Source: UBA1426 sp050953365
Lineage (GTDB): Bacteria > Bacillota > Clostridia > Peptostreptococcales > Anaerovoracaceae
Direction of reading: 5' to 3'
DNA length: 64,000 bases
Assembly (NCBI GenBank): GCA_050953365.1
Contig: JBMNMN010000004.1
Span: forward strand, 62,001 to 126,000
Both the position numbers and the translations under genes were made by a program. The notes below the pieces were generated by a model. It had not been told where the DNA came from, did no database searches, and saw nothing but the letters and a program-made list of their open reading frames with translations. Of the stretch, positions 9,065 through 18,723 are shown piece by piece; position 1 is the stretch's first letter, and each line of letters begins with the position of its first letter.

Positions 9065-10243
9065 ATGAGGGAAGTTGTTATTGTAAGCGCGGCCAGAACT
9101 CCCATTGGAAGCTATGGCGGATCGTTGAAAGATGTTCCTGCTGTTGAACTGGGAAGGATTGCCGTTGTTGAAGCCATTAAAAGAGCCGGGATTACGCCGG
9201 ACATGGTAGATGAAGTAATATTCGGTACCGTATTGCAGGGCGGTTTGGGACAAAATGTTGCGAGACAGGTGTCTATTGCGGCAGGTATTCCGATCGAAGT
9301 TCCTTCCATGACATTGAACAAGGTTTGCGGATCCGGACTGCGAACCGTTTCTCTTGCCGCTCAAATCATTAAAGCGGGCGACGCTGACATCATCGTTGCC
9401 GGCGGATGCGAAAACATGAGCGCGGCGCCTTACGTTGCCCCCAATGTAAGATGGGGAGCCAGAATGGGCGATGTCAAGCTGATCGACATGATGGTACATG
9501 ACGGATTAACAGATATTTTCAATAAATATCATATGGGAATCACCGCAGAAAACATCGTAGAAAAATGGGGACTTACCAGAGAAGAGTTGGATGAGTTTGC
9601 TGCCAGATCCCAGCAAAAGGCAGAGGCCGCCATTAAGGCCGGAAAATTCAAGGAAGAGATCGTTCCTGTTGAAATTCCCCAGAGGAAGGGAGATCCCGTT
9701 ATCTTTGATACAGACGAATTCCCCAGAGCGGGAGTTACTGCCGAAAGCCTCGGCAAGTTAAAGCCCGCATTCAAGAAGGATGGAGTGGTAACAGCAGGCA
9801 ACGCTTCCGGCATCAATGACGGAGGAGCGGCTCTCATCGTTATGTCAAAGGATAAGGCAGATGAGCTGGGCATTAAGCCTATGGCAACCATTAAATCCTA
9901 TGCTTCCGCAGGTGTTGATCCTGTTATCATGGGAATCGGACCGGTTCCCTCCTCGCAGAAGGCGTTGGAAAAAGCCGGGCTTACAGTTGCGGATTTGGAT
10001 TTGATCGAAGCCAACGAGGCCTTTGCCGCACAGTCCGTAGCCGTAGGGAAAGACCTTGGATTTGACCCCGACAAACTAAACGTAAACGGCGGAGCCATTG
10101 CTCTTGGCCATCCCATCGGAGCGTCCGGCGCCAGGATCCTCATTACGCTGCTTTATGAAATGAAGAGAAGGGGTTCCAAGTATGGTCTTGCGACTCTCTG
10201 CATCGGCGGCGGCCAGGGTACAGCAGTTGTGGTGGAAATGTAG
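9065..10243 (+). CDS. Acetyl-CoA C-acetyltransferase (thiolase)
   Basis: 392 residues, the normal thiolase II length. Condenses two acetyl-CoA to acetoacetyl-CoA or the reverse. The acyl-enzyme cysteine is in NKVCGSGLRTV near residue 88; the catalytic His in NVNGGAIALGHPIGASGAR near 349; the second Cys in LATLCIGGGQGTAVVVEM near the end. Strong SD AGGAGGG 7 nt before ATG. It is not beside crotonase or acyl-CoA dehydrogenase genes here, and a terminator follows, so it is probably monocistronic. Such genes feed butyrate or poly-beta-hydroxy metabolism in Clostridia; the pathway here is not shown. Confidence 0.96.
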   Translation: MREVVIVSAARTPIGSYGGSLKDVPAVELGRIAVVEAIKRAGITPDMVDEVIFGTVLQGGLGQNVARQVSIAAGIPIEVPSMTLNKVCGSGLRTVSLAAQIIKAGDADIIVAGGCENMSAAPYVAPNVRWGARMGDVKLIDMMVHDGLTDIFNKYHMGITAENIVEKWGLTREELDEFAARSQQKAEAAIKAGKFKEEIVPVEIPQRKGDPVIFDTDEFPRAGVTAESLGKLKPAFKKDGVVTAGNASGINDGGAALIVMSKDKADELGIKPMATIKSYASAGVDPVIMGIGPVPSSQKALEKAGLTVADLDLIEANEAFAAQSVAVGKDLGFDPDKLNVNGGAIALGHPIGASGARILITLLYEMKRRGSKYGLATLCIGGGQGTAVVVEM

Positions 10244-10313
10244 CCATAGAAACTTGATTAGCCACAATGCGTTTTGCAGAACATGCAGGGCGACGACAAT
10301 ATAATAACGAACA

Positions 10314-10346
10314 AAAAACAAGCGGTAATGGCCGCTTGTTTTTGTT
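10314..10346 (+). terminator. Intrinsic terminator of the thiolase gene
   Basis: A 12-bp perfect stem (AAAAACAAGCGG, 10314-10325, with its complement 10332-10343), 6-nt loop, ending in a T run. Confidence 0.8.
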
Positions 10347-10434
10347 ATACTAAAGCCATGCCGGTTGACATTTGCAAGGCCGCGTACGGATCTTTCACAA
10401 AATCATGAACCGGCTATACAACAGGGGGAAAAGC

Positions 10435-11367
10435 ATGAAGCAAATTCAAATCAATGCCTACGCAAAAATCAATTTATCCATCGATGTACTCCGCGGGAGA
10501 GATGACGGTTACCACGATGTGGCCATGGTGTTGCAGCAGATCGATTTGCATGATGCAGTGACGGTGAGTTGCTGTGAAGATCCAAGCGAGGGCGCAATCG
10601 AGCTAAGCGCAAATATACAGACTGTACCCATGGGGCAGGATAATATTGCCTGGAAAGCTTCCGGTCTTATGAAGCAGCTGTTTCCGCATAAAAGCCGTGA
10701 GACCATAAGAATTCATATTGAAAAAAGAATCCCCATGGCTGCGGGACTCGCGGGAGGCAGCGCCGATGCCGCAGCGGTGCTTCATGCGCTAAATGCCCTC
10801 TGGCAATGCAATTTGTCCGTGGCTGAACTGATGGAAATAGGAGTCAAGCTGGGCGCAGATGTACCTTTTTGCATCATGGGCCAGGCGGTAAAAAATGCAG
10901 TATTAAACTTTGATAAAGGCAGTATATCCACTTGCGCTTTTGCAGAGGGGATCGGAGAAAAATTGACACCTCTTCCTCCTCTGAAGGCCTTTGCGGTGCT
11001 TTTTACACCCCCCGTTTTCGTTTCTACAGCAGAAATCTATAAAAGTCTCGATTTAAATAAGGTTAGAACGCGACCGGATACCCATTCCCTGATTCTGGGT
11101 CTTCGGGAACAGGATTTTGAGAAGATTAAGGCGTCCATGTATAATGTTCTTGAGGAAGTCAGCGTAGAGAAATATCCCGTGATCGGGGAAAACAGAGCCT
11201 GGCTTCAGTCCATCTCATCTCCTGCCAAAACCATGATGAGCGGCAGCGGCCCCACTCTCTTTGCCCTTACTCAGGACAAGAATTTAGCGAATGCTATCTT
11301 TAAAAAAATACAAGAAGATGAGGGAAAAAAGGAAGGGAACGCATTTCTTACGGAAACTTCTTATTGA
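10435..11367 (+). CDS. ispE: 4-diphosphocytidyl-2-C-methyl-D-erythritol kinase
   Basis: About 310 residues. Phosphorylates CDP-methylerythritol in the MEP isoprenoid pathway. GHMP-kinase features: N-terminal AYAKINLSIDVL, ATP-binding PMAAGLAGGSADAAAVLHALN near residue 100, and C-terminal MMSGSGPTLFALT. ATG 10435 is chosen since it follows AGGGGG by a few bases and begins the family motif; the frame extends to 10372 but through non-conserved residues. The gene lies between a terminator and an unrelated spore-type gene. Confidence 0.96.
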   Translation: MKQIQINAYAKINLSIDVLRGRDDGYHDVAMVLQQIDLHDAVTVSCCEDPSEGAIELSANIQTVPMGQDNIAWKASGLMKQLFPHKSRETIRIHIEKRIPMAAGLAGGSADAAAVLHALNALWQCNLSVAELMEIGVKLGADVPFCIMGQAVKNAVLNFDKGSISTCAFAEGIGEKLTPLPPLKAFAVLFTPPVFVSTAEIYKSLDLNKVRTRPDTHSLILGLREQDFEKIKASMYNVLEEVSVEKYPVIGENRAWLQSISSPAKTMMSGSGPTLFALTQDKNLANAIFKKIQEDEGKKEGNAFLTETSY

Positions 11368-11492
11368 TCCATTCATAATCGGCCAAAGCCGGTACTTCCT
11401 TGTCATAATGAAACTTCCACCTGAATAGACTATTACAGCGGAGGCGGGACTGTCCAAAGCCTCTTGACGGTGATTTAAAGGGGGAGAGAACC

Positions 11493-13643
11493 ATGGAATA
11501 CAAGAAGGATTTCCTTGACGAGGAAAATATACCGGATTTTGCCCTGCAGCCTGCAAAACCGGCATCTACATTTGATCCAACCATATATGACAAACTGTTT
11601 GAAAACATGAGACAGTCGGCAGCCGCCAAGGAAGAGTCCCCCGAAGGGGAGAAACTTGTTGCTGCAGATGTCACAACAGAGCAGCCGGAGGTCGCATCCA
11701 CATCTGCGGAGCAACCGCCGGAGGTTGAACCGGAGTCAGTGACGGCGTCAGCGGAACAACCGACAACTTTCGAACCGGAAGCCGTGGAAGTATCCGAGGA
11801 GCAATCGGCAGCTCTTGAATCGAAGGATGTAACGGTATTATCTGAGCAATTGGCGGCGGATGAGCCGGAAACTATACCGGTAACGACGGAACAGCCGATA
11901 GCTGCTGAGCTGGAGGCTGTACCTGTGTCGACGGAGCCATCCACAGTCGATGAGCCTGCCACCGAACCGGTATCGGCCGAAATACCGGCAGAGCCTGAAG
12001 AATCGGCAGTTTCCGTTGCTAAAGCCATGCCGGTCCATATGCCTAAAAAACCTTTGCCCGTTGAGACGGAAGCGGCATCAGACGATGATCATATGAAAAA
12101 AGTCAAATACACGGATTTCCGTAAGCTCAGTCCTGTTGTCATTTATGTGGAAGAGGATGTGCTGATTACGGATGCAAAGCCGGATATGTCACGCATGCTC
12201 AGTGTTGAAGGAAGCTGCCAGCTGGCGGAGCGAAACGTGCCAACCGGCGCTCATGGCATTCAATCCATGCGCATAACGGGGGATTTAAAAATTCAAGCGC
12301 TGTATACGGCGGAAGATGATGCGGATGAGCCGGCTGTGGTTTCGCTGGATACGAAAATCCTGTTCCGGGAAGACTGCATGGTAAAGGGCGAACCGAATTC
12401 TGTCATCACGCTTTGCCCAGACCTTCGCTCCATTGAGTGGGAGCGGATCAACGAGAGAAAGTTCAGGGTACGCGCGGCAATAGAAGTAAATATGCGGGAG
12501 TATTGTGACAAGGAATTGAGGCTCTTTGACGACATTAAAAAAGATCAAATGCAGTTCCTGCAGGATGAAATTGAGTTTACCGATATCGCAATGCGAAAAA
12601 CCGAAATCATGGAAGTTGCGGAAGAAATCAGACTCCGCGAAGGGGCTCCTGAGATTGATAAAATCCTCTGCTACAATATAAATCTGGTAGAAAACCACAA
12701 GCAGATCAGCAACGAGAAAGCCATGGTGAATGTGACGGCATATCTGAACGTACTTTATAAAAGCGACGGCTGCCCTGTATTTTACAAGTGCAATACGGAG
12801 TTTACCCAGTTTATTCGGGTGGATGAAGGATTTGATTATCCACTTATCGCAGGAAGAGCCTTCTTCGACATTTTGGATTGCTCGCTCACCGCAAAGAGAG
12901 ATGAAGACGGCCACTGCGCCATTCTGTGCCTGAACATGGATGTGGAGACGACACTCGAGTATTATCGTCAGGTACATGAACCTTGCATCGTGGATTTATA
13001 TCATTATTCCAAGGACGTGGAATACGACACGGTTCGCAGAGAACTGAACTGCTTCTGCGGAAGCGGGGCGGCAGATATTCCGATAAGGGAAATCGTTGAC
13101 GTTCCGGAACGGTACGGCAAGGCCGAGCAGGTCATCTACGTTTCCGGATCGCCTAAGATTAAAAACCGTCAAGGTCTTCCGGGTAAAATTATGGTGGAAG
13201 GCGTTCTCCCGGTCCGGTTGGTCTGCATCGGCGGCGAGAGCGGTAAACTTCCTTTCACAATTGATCGGGAACTGGATTTTCGGGCTATGCTGGATGTGCC
13301 GGACTGCAACGAGGGAATGGAACTTGACGACTATGCAGTCTTAAAAGAGCTTTCGTTTGATCTGATCAACAACAAGCAAATTGCCGTAAATGCGGAAATT
13401 GCCGTTTCCGGATATGCTTTTAAGAAAACGGATCCTGAATTGATACATACCGTTCGCTTCTTGGAAAAAGGTGAGGAAAAAGCAGCCGATCCGGATATCA
13501 TCGTTTATGCGGCGAAAGAAGGCGATACGGTCTGGAAGGTGGCGAAAAAGTACCATACGCCGCTTGCCCGTGTCCGGAGCATGAATGATCTGGCGGAGCA
13601 CGAAGAAATACGACCGGGGACAAAGATCTTAATCGTCCGGTAG
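11493..13643 (+). CDS. SPOCS (DUF3794) and LysM domain protein with long N-terminal repeat region
   Basis: 716 residues. From about residue 215 to 640 it carries SPOCS/DUF3794 units (for example PVVIYVEEDVLITDAKPDMSRML and VEEIRLREGAPEIDKILCYN, and a later KIMVEGVLPVRLVCIGGESGKLPF), a family linked to spore envelope and cortex proteins; residues 665-716 form one LysM (IVYAAKEGDTVWKVAKKYHTPL), a peptidoglycan-binding module. Residues 40-200 are a Pro/Glu/Thr/Ser/Val-rich tract of imperfect units of about 18-22 residues centred on EQ/EP, not part of the usual family. No signal peptide, consistent with mother-cell deposition on the forespore. SD AAAGGGGGAGAG precedes ATG. Confidence 0.88.
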   Translation: MEYKKDFLDEENIPDFALQPAKPASTFDPTIYDKLFENMRQSAAAKEESPEGEKLVAADVTTEQPEVASTSAEQPPEVEPESVTASAEQPTTFEPEAVEVSEEQSAALESKDVTVLSEQLAADEPETIPVTTEQPIAAELEAVPVSTEPSTVDEPATEPVSAEIPAEPEESAVSVAKAMPVHMPKKPLPVETEAASDDDHMKKVKYTDFRKLSPVVIYVEEDVLITDAKPDMSRMLSVEGSCQLAERNVPTGAHGIQSMRITGDLKIQALYTAEDDADEPAVVSLDTKILFREDCMVKGEPNSVITLCPDLRSIEWERINERKFRVRAAIEVNMREYCDKELRLFDDIKKDQMQFLQDEIEFTDIAMRKTEIMEVAEEIRLREGAPEIDKILCYNINLVENHKQISNEKAMVNVTAYLNVLYKSDGCPVFYKCNTEFTQFIRVDEGFDYPLIAGRAFFDILDCSLTAKRDEDGHCAILCLNMDVETTLEYYRQVHEPCIVDLYHYSKDVEYDTVRRELNCFCGSGAADIPIREIVDVPERYGKAEQVIYVSGSPKIKNRQGLPGKIMVEGVLPVRLVCIGGESGKLPFTIDRELDFRAMLDVPDCNEGMELDDYAVLKELSFDLINNKQIAVNAEIAVSGYAFKKTDPELIHTVRFLEKGEEKAADPDIIVYAAKEGDTVWKVAKKYHTPLARVRSMNDLAEHEEIRPGTKILIVR

Positions 13644-13925
13644 AAAAATCAAGAGGAAAAAATCCGCAGCCGGAAGAGGCAAAAAACAAATGAAAAGACT
13701 GGAATGGAAAAAGGCCGAAAGAGCCGAAAATAAAGAGAAAGCGTAGCGGAAATATAGCGAAAGTATAAGATGACCCCTTCATGGAAAGAATAATGAGGAC
13801 TCTATCTTCCTGTGGAAATGGAAGGAACAATGGGGACTGTGTGAAAATGAAAGCGAATTTAGATCCCTTTCCTTCCATAAAAATGGAAAATCAGGACTCT
13901 GTCCTCCCATGAAAGGGGTTATCTT
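13644..13925. other. Purine-rich intergenic stretch before spoIIR
   Basis: 282 bp with no convincing gene. It is G/A-rich on the plus strand and contains near-repeats of GGACTCT(A/G)TC followed by TTCC or CTCC at about 13798 and 13895. No terminator with a T run was seen. Confidence 0.5.
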
Positions 13926-14585
13926 ATGGGGCTGAAAAGGAAACAGATTGGATTGATATTTCTGATATTGCTGTCTCTTTTTGCTTATAGCTGCTGGATG
14001 ACTGCAAGCAGCGCCAATACGCTTTCCAACGAAGATTTTATCCGCTTTCACGTGGTGGCCAACAGCAATACAGAGACAGATCAGGCGCTGAAGCATATTG
14101 TAAGAGACGGATTGCTTCGGCGCATCAACGAAGGATTGACGGCAGAAGCCATGGCAGCGGCCGATCACAAGCAGAACAAGGTTATTTTGGATATTGACCG
14201 TACAAAAGAATTTATTCAGAGGAATTTGACGGAACTGGAATATGAGGCCAGAAAGATTCTTTCCAGGGAAGGATGTAATTATCCCGTTAAGGCAGAGTTA
14301 GCCGTGGCATGGGTCCCACAGAAAACATATGGTAATATTACCTTTCCTGCCGGCAACTATAATGCTTTAACGGTTACAATCGGTGAAGGCCGAGGTGAGA
14401 ATTGGTGGTGTGTGCTTTTCCCTCCTCTATGCCTCATCGGAGTGACACCGGAGGATCAGGCCGAAATGGAGGAATTATACAAAGAGGCGATCTTGGATGA
14501 AAAATATAAGGAACTGCTTGAAGAATCGGACAAGCCAAAAACCCTTAAGCTTAAATTCAAAGTATCGGAACTGTTAAATGATTAA
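13926..14585 (+). CDS. spoIIR: Stage II sporulation protein R
   Basis: 219 residues: one N-terminal membrane/signal segment (residues about 8-25, ending near SCWMTASSA) then the SpoIIR hallmark FIRFHVVANSNTETDQALKHIVRD and NWWCVLFPPLCLI. SpoIIR is secreted from the forespore and triggers SpoIIGA processing of pro-sigma-E in the mother cell. It is a strong marker that the organism can sporulate. ATG 13926 follows AAAGGGG. In many Clostridia it is monocistronic and under sigma-F; I did not find a convincing sigma-F box. Confidence 0.93.
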   Translation: MGLKRKQIGLIFLILLSLFAYSCWMTASSANTLSNEDFIRFHVVANSNTETDQALKHIVRDGLLRRINEGLTAEAMAAADHKQNKVILDIDRTKEFIQRNLTELEYEARKILSREGCNYPVKAELAVAWVPQKTYGNITFPAGNYNALTVTIGEGRGENWWCVLFPPLCLIGVTPEDQAEMEELYKEAILDEKYKELLEESDKPKTLKLKFKVSELLND

Positions 14586-14638
14586 TACCATTAGAATTGA
14601 ATGAGGATCGTTTGCAGTGCAGTTTTATTTGTAGATGA

Positions 14639-14684
14639 CAAGTCCGCCCCCCCGGCCGCCTCATCGGTCCGGGGACTTTTTTAT
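14639..14684 (+). terminator. Terminator downstream of spoIIR
   Basis: AAGTCC-G-CCCC pairs with GGGGACTT across a GC-rich loop, followed by a T run at about 14677-14684; one bulged G. Confidence 0.6.
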
Positions 14685-14830
14685 TTAGTTATATGTAATC
14701 AATTTTCTATTCGTATATGAAATTATATGTAATGTTATATGTAATTATATGTAATGAAGCTCTGTTCAGAATGTAAGTTACATGTAATAAAGTTCTGGTC
14801 TGTTTAAGAATGTAAAGAAATACTACAGCT
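14685..14830. repeat. ATATGTAAT direct repeats
   Basis: Short direct repeats of (T)ATATGTAAT(G) occur at about 14690, 14722, 14733 and 14744, then GTTACATGTAAT at about 14776. No ORF. Confidence 0.55.
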
Positions 14831-14893
14831 TCTGCGCTAAAAGGGATATGAAAATTACGGCTTGCGCGGGTTTCTGAAAATCTAAAAGGTAAA

Positions 14894-15073
14894 TGTGCAA
14901 AAATTCAAGTTGTGCAAGATTTTATATGGTATGTAAGTCATAAATGTGCAAATTTTCAACTTGTGCATTAGTTATTATCTGATGTTAGCTGAAGTCCATT
15001 GCATTAATTGAAATTTTGCACAGATTCGGCGCAAAACGTCTCAATATCCGTGCACAACTTGAAATTTTGCACA
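14894..15073. repeat. Cluster of four copies of a 23-bp TGTGCA-flanked motif
   Basis: Two forward copies (14894-14916, 14945-14967) and two reversed copies (15000-15022, 15051-15073). Core is TGTGCAAAATTTCAA followed by a variable 2-4 bases and TGCA. Each copy is 23 bp. The same motif is present at 23684-23833. No protein match; see findings. Confidence 0.8.
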
Positions 15074-15247
15074 TCCGGGCGCCGTCCTTTAGAAAAAGGA
15101 TCGGTCGAGGAGAGATGGACTACGCCTTTCCGCTGGCAAGCGATTGCCTCGAGTCGCCGAAATGGTTGCAAATTCAGATCTTTTGGCAGGCAGTATCCGC
15201 AATCTGCTGATAGATTTTCGGCCAGATTATTTGGGTATTTAAGGTTA

Positions 15248-15276
15248 TTTTCACCCAGAGTGAAATGTGATAAAAT
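15248..15276 (+). promoter_or_regulatory. Sigma-A-type promoter for the phosphohexomutase gene
   Basis: TTTTCA (15248-15253), 17-bp spacer, TAAAAT (15271-15276) with an extended TGA before the -10; 55 bp ahead of the ATG. Confidence 0.6.
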
Positions 15277-15330
15277 TGGGTATTAGTGAAAAAGAGCAGA
15301 GACTCTAACTTGAGAAAGGGAAACGACAGC

Positions 15331-17151
15331 ATGGAACAAGCAATAGATTTTGCGAATGCTCTAAATAAGATGGAAAAATGGCTTTCTCATCCGGGTATGG
15401 AGCCGAAATTACATAGAGAATTGGCAGCGCTGGAAGACCGGTTGGTAAAGGACTCCGGCGATAAGGAAACGAAAGAAGAGATTCTGGATCGTTTTTATAG
15501 AGACTTGGATTTTGGTACCGGAGGGATTCGCGGTATTCTCGGCGCCGGAACAAACCGGATGAACATTTTCACCGTACGGCGCGTAACCCAGGGCTTTGCC
15601 GATTACCTGAACAGCCGTTACGCGGGAACGGGCAAACGGCCATCCGTTGCTGTTGCTTACGACAGCCGCAACCGATCCGTTCGGTTTGCCCTGGAAGCAA
15701 GCGGCGTTTTAGCCGGCAACGGTATCGAAGTTTACATATATCCTGAGCTCATGCCCACACCGGCTCTGTCCTTTGCCGTACGCCATTACGGCTGTGCCGG
15801 GGGAATCATGATCACTGCCAGCCACAATCCGGCAAATTATAACGGCTATAAGATATATAATGAAGAAGGCTGCCAGGTGACAAAGGAAGCTGCCGATCAA
15901 ATACTTAGCTGCATCGATAAAGTCGATTTCTTTGACGGTATAAGAACCGCGGATATGGAGCTGGACAGCTTTATTGAGAGCACCTTCTGGGACGGCAAGC
16001 GCCATGAATTGATCAGCATTATTCCCCAGGATACCATAGACGCCTATATAGAAGCGGTAAAAGCCACGCGGGCGGGAGTAGACTGCAGCGACTTAGAAGT
16101 GGTTTTCACGCCCCTGAACGGTACGGGCAATAAGCCGGTCCGGAGAATCTTAGAGCAAATCGGCGTGGGGAAGATCCATGTGGTGCCGGAGCAGGAAACC
16201 CCGGACGGAAACTTCCCTACCTGCCCTTATCCCAACCCGGAGAAGGAGGAGGCTCTGTTACGGGGCCTGGCCTTGTGCAGGGAGTTGGAAACGCCCGATC
16301 TGCTGCTGGCTACCGATCCGGACTGCGATCGGCTGGGAATTGCGGTAAGGCATCGGGATGAGGAGAAGGAGACTTCGGTCTTTAGGCGGCTCAGCGGCAA
16401 CGAAATCGGGGTGCTGTTATTGGATTTTCTCTGTTCCAACAAAAAGCTGCCCGAAGCGCCGGTGGCCATGAAGACGATCGTTTCCACCAAGATGGCGGAA
16501 GCGGTTGTCTCCGCATACGGCGTTGAAATGATCACCCTGCCTACAGGATTCAAGTACATCGGCGAGCAGATAGGGATGCTTGAGGCCAAAGGCCAGGCAG
16601 ACCGGTTCGTATTTGCCTTTGAGGAAAGCTACGGCTATTTAGGAGGCCATTACGTCCGGGACAAGGATGGGGTAAATGCGGCGATGCTGATCTGTGAAGC
16701 CGCAGCCTACTATAAGAGGCAGGGAAAGACTCTTGTGGACAGAATGGAAGAGCTTTACAATACTTACGGGTGGTACCGAAACGATGTGATTGATTTCGGG
16801 TTTGATGGAGTTTCGGGTATAAATAAAATGAATTCTATCTTATCCAAACTCCGGCAGGACCCGCCGCAGGAAATAACCGGCTTGCGAGTAACGGAACAGG
16901 CAGATTACAGCATCGGCAAGCGCCGGATTCTTGCAGGCAGTTGCGATATGGCCTCCGGATACCGACCCATCGACCTTCCATCGGTGAATGTGTTGGAATA
17001 CATATTGGAAGACGGAAGCAGCGTCATTGTGCGGCCTTCCGGTACCGAACCGAAACTGAAGATCTATCTTTCGGCGAAGGGTACAGATTTAGAGAACTCA
17101 AAAAATACAATCGAAAAACTGCGACAGGCAGTAAAAGAATGGGTAATATAA
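15331..17151 (+). CDS. Phosphoglucomutase/phosphomannomutase (alpha-D-phosphohexomutase)
   Basis: About 606 residues, typical of the long Firmicute enzymes that interconvert glucose-1-P and glucose-6-P. Motifs in order: GTGGIRGILGAGTNRMN, phosphoserine loop GIMITASHNPANYNGYKIY, metal loop LLATDPDCDRLGIAV, sugar loop FVFAFEESYGYLGG, and phosphate-binding IVRPSGTEPKLKIYL. ATG 15331 follows GAGAAAGGG; an alternative GTG 15286 would add 15 residues but has a poor SD. The hslO gene starts 1 bp after the stop, so they form an operon with mscL. Confidence 0.95.
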   Translation: MEQAIDFANALNKMEKWLSHPGMEPKLHRELAALEDRLVKDSGDKETKEEILDRFYRDLDFGTGGIRGILGAGTNRMNIFTVRRVTQGFADYLNSRYAGTGKRPSVAVAYDSRNRSVRFALEASGVLAGNGIEVYIYPELMPTPALSFAVRHYGCAGGIMITASHNPANYNGYKIYNEEGCQVTKEAADQILSCIDKVDFFDGIRTADMELDSFIESTFWDGKRHELISIIPQDTIDAYIEAVKATRAGVDCSDLEVVFTPLNGTGNKPVRRILEQIGVGKIHVVPEQETPDGNFPTCPYPNPEKEEALLRGLALCRELETPDLLLATDPDCDRLGIAVRHRDEEKETSVFRRLSGNEIGVLLLDFLCSNKKLPEAPVAMKTIVSTKMAEAVVSAYGVEMITLPTGFKYIGEQIGMLEAKGQADRFVFAFEESYGYLGGHYVRDKDGVNAAMLICEAAAYYKRQGKTLVDRMEELYNTYGWYRNDVIDFGFDGVSGINKMNSILSKLRQDPPQEITGLRVTEQADYSIGKRRILAGSCDMASGYRPIDLPSVNVLEYILEDGSSVIVRPSGTEPKLKIYLSAKGTDLENSKNTIEKLRQAVKEWVI

Positions 17152-17152
17152 A

Positions 17153-18133
17153 ATGAACAAAGCAATTATCGGAATCGACAATAGCCGATCCTTCCGGGTC
17201 TATTTTGCCATAACCACAGGGATGGTCGAAGAAGCCAGAAAAACACACAATACCGCTCCCACGGCTACAGCTGCCCTGGGCAGGGTTCTGACGGGCGCGG
17301 GTCTTATGGGATTGATGCTGAAAAACCCCAAAGATAAGCTTACGATACAGTTTAAAGGAGACGGGCCGGCGGGAGAAATCCTCACCACAGCCGCAGGCAG
17401 CGGAAAAGTGAAAGGATATATCTCAAATCCGGATGCGCACCTTCCTTCCCGGGAAGACGGCAAGCTGGATGTGGGCGGCATAGTGGGCAAGGGCACCCTT
17501 ACGGTGATCAAGGACCAGGGTCTGAAAGAGCCCTATTTAGGCCGCATCGATCTGGTCAGCGGCGAGATTGCCGAAGATCTCACCGCCTATTTCTTCCTTT
17601 CCGAGCAGCAGCCCTCCTCTGTGGCTCTGGGGGTAAAGGTAGATGTAGACGGCAGTGTAATGGTATCCGGCGGGATGATCATACAAATGTTGCCTGATGC
17701 AGATCCGGGCTCTGTGGATGCGCTTGAAGCCCTCATTGCGGACATGCCTCCTCTTACCGGCATTATAGAAAATCAGATGAAAGAGGGCGTGCCTAAGACC
17801 GCGGAAGCTTTGGCGGAAGAAACTTTCCACAAGATATTTGAAGGCTTGCCTGAAAAATACACCGTGGAAGTTTTGGAATATAGAGATATTGGTTGGGATT
17901 GCGATTGTTCCGTTGAGAGGCTGGAGCAGGTTCTCTTGAGCATGGGAGAAGAGGAACTCAGGAAACTGGTGGAGGAAGACGGCGAAGCCGAGCTGACCTG
18001 TCAATTCTGTACAGAAAAGTACCACTTTGACAAGGAGCACCTTGAAATGCTCCTGCGCGTTGCCACCAAATCAAAAGAGATATTGGAAAGAAGGCGTGAA
18101 CGCCAAAAAGAGAAGGAGGAGACCCAATGCTGA
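17153..18133 (+). CDS. hslO: Redox-regulated chaperone Hsp33
   Basis: 326 residues. Holdase chaperone activated by oxidation of its zinc centre. The C-terminal zinc module is clear: CDC (near residue 251) and CQFC (near 284). N-terminal core motifs GRVLTGAGLMGLML and GTLTVIKDQGLKEPYLGRIDLVSGEIAEDL are present. It begins 1 bp after the phosphohexomutase stop and overlaps mscL by 7 bp; the mscL SD (AAGGAGG) lies inside its last codons. A lysine/glutamate-rich tail (ERRRERQKEKEETQC) ends in a cysteine. Confidence 0.95.
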   Translation: MNKAIIGIDNSRSFRVYFAITTGMVEEARKTHNTAPTATAALGRVLTGAGLMGLMLKNPKDKLTIQFKGDGPAGEILTTAAGSGKVKGYISNPDAHLPSREDGKLDVGGIVGKGTLTVIKDQGLKEPYLGRIDLVSGEIAEDLTAYFFLSEQQPSSVALGVKVDVDGSVMVSGGMIIQMLPDADPGSVDALEALIADMPPLTGIIENQMKEGVPKTAEALAEETFHKIFEGLPEKYTVEVLEYRDIGWDCDCSVERLEQVLLSMGEEELRKLVEEDGEAELTCQFCTEKYHFDKEHLEMLLRVATKSKEILERRRERQKEKEETQC

Positions 18134-18543
18134 AGGAATTTAAAGAATTTGCGCTGAAGGGCAATGTGATGGACATGGCTGTGGGCGTTGTGATCGGCGG
18201 CGCTTTTGGCAAGATCGTCACTTCGCTGGTGCAGGATATCATGATGCCGATTCTCGGTTTCCTCACTGCGGGAGTGGATTTTACGGATCTTAAGATCGTA
18301 CTTTCTCCGGCAGGCGTAAACGAGGCGGGAGAAGAGGTGGCGGAAGCCGCTATAATGTACGGAAACTTTATCCAGACCACCATTGACTTCATTATTATCG
18401 CCGCATCTATATTCATTGCCATCAAGGCCATCAACAAGCTCAGAAGAAAACAGGAAGTCATCGAAGAGGAAGCGGCGCCTGCCGCGCCTACGGAGGCGGA
18501 TCTGCTGACGGAAATCCGGGACTTGCTTAAAAATAAGCAATAG
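18127..18543 (+). CDS. mscL: Large-conductance mechanosensitive channel
   Basis: 138 residues. MscL forms a pentameric membrane pore that opens on hypo-osmotic shock. N-terminal amphipathic helix MLKEFKEFALKGNVMDMAVGVVIGGAFGKIVTSLVQDIMMP, periplasmic-type loop, second membrane helix (about residues 77-100, TTIDFIIIAASIFIAIKAIN), and the C-terminal helical bundle ending in LLTEIRDLLKNKQ. Overlaps hslO, implying coupled translation. Confidence 0.96.
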   Translation: MLKEFKEFALKGNVMDMAVGVVIGGAFGKIVTSLVQDIMMPILGFLTAGVDFTDLKIVLSPAGVNEAGEEVAEAAIMYGNFIQTTIDFIIIAASIFIAIKAINKLRRKQEVIEEEAAPAAPTEADLLTEIRDLLKNKQ

Positions 18544-18723
18544 CATACATAACATGGAACCGGATGGGAATAGGATCGTCTAAATATTAATAAATATAAC
18601 GAGGAGAATTTTTCCCCACCATTCGATCGGGTCGATTGGGGGGGATATTTCCTACGTATCTTTTATGATCTTTAATGGGAAAGAGACCTCCCATAATTAG
18701 ACTGTTGAGATTGGAGACCGGGA

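Noticed and set aside
8894..9499. Minus-strand open frame opposite the DUF2156/thiolase junction
   Set aside because: It is a shadow of strongly conserved plus-strand coding sequence and has no credible SD or family.
11348..12028. Serine/aspartate-rich minus-strand frame (226 aa)
   Set aside because: It mirrors the EQP-rich repeat of the SPOCS/LysM gene; composition is explained by the opposite strand.
14894..15073. tRNA or small structured RNA gene
   Set aside because: No TPsiC-type GGTTCRA motif or cloverleaf; the signal is explained by repeated 23-bp motifs.
18600..18660. T-box or other known leader before ddl
   Set aside because: Only an imperfect C-rich/G-rich inversion is visible; no T-box sequence or specifier loop.
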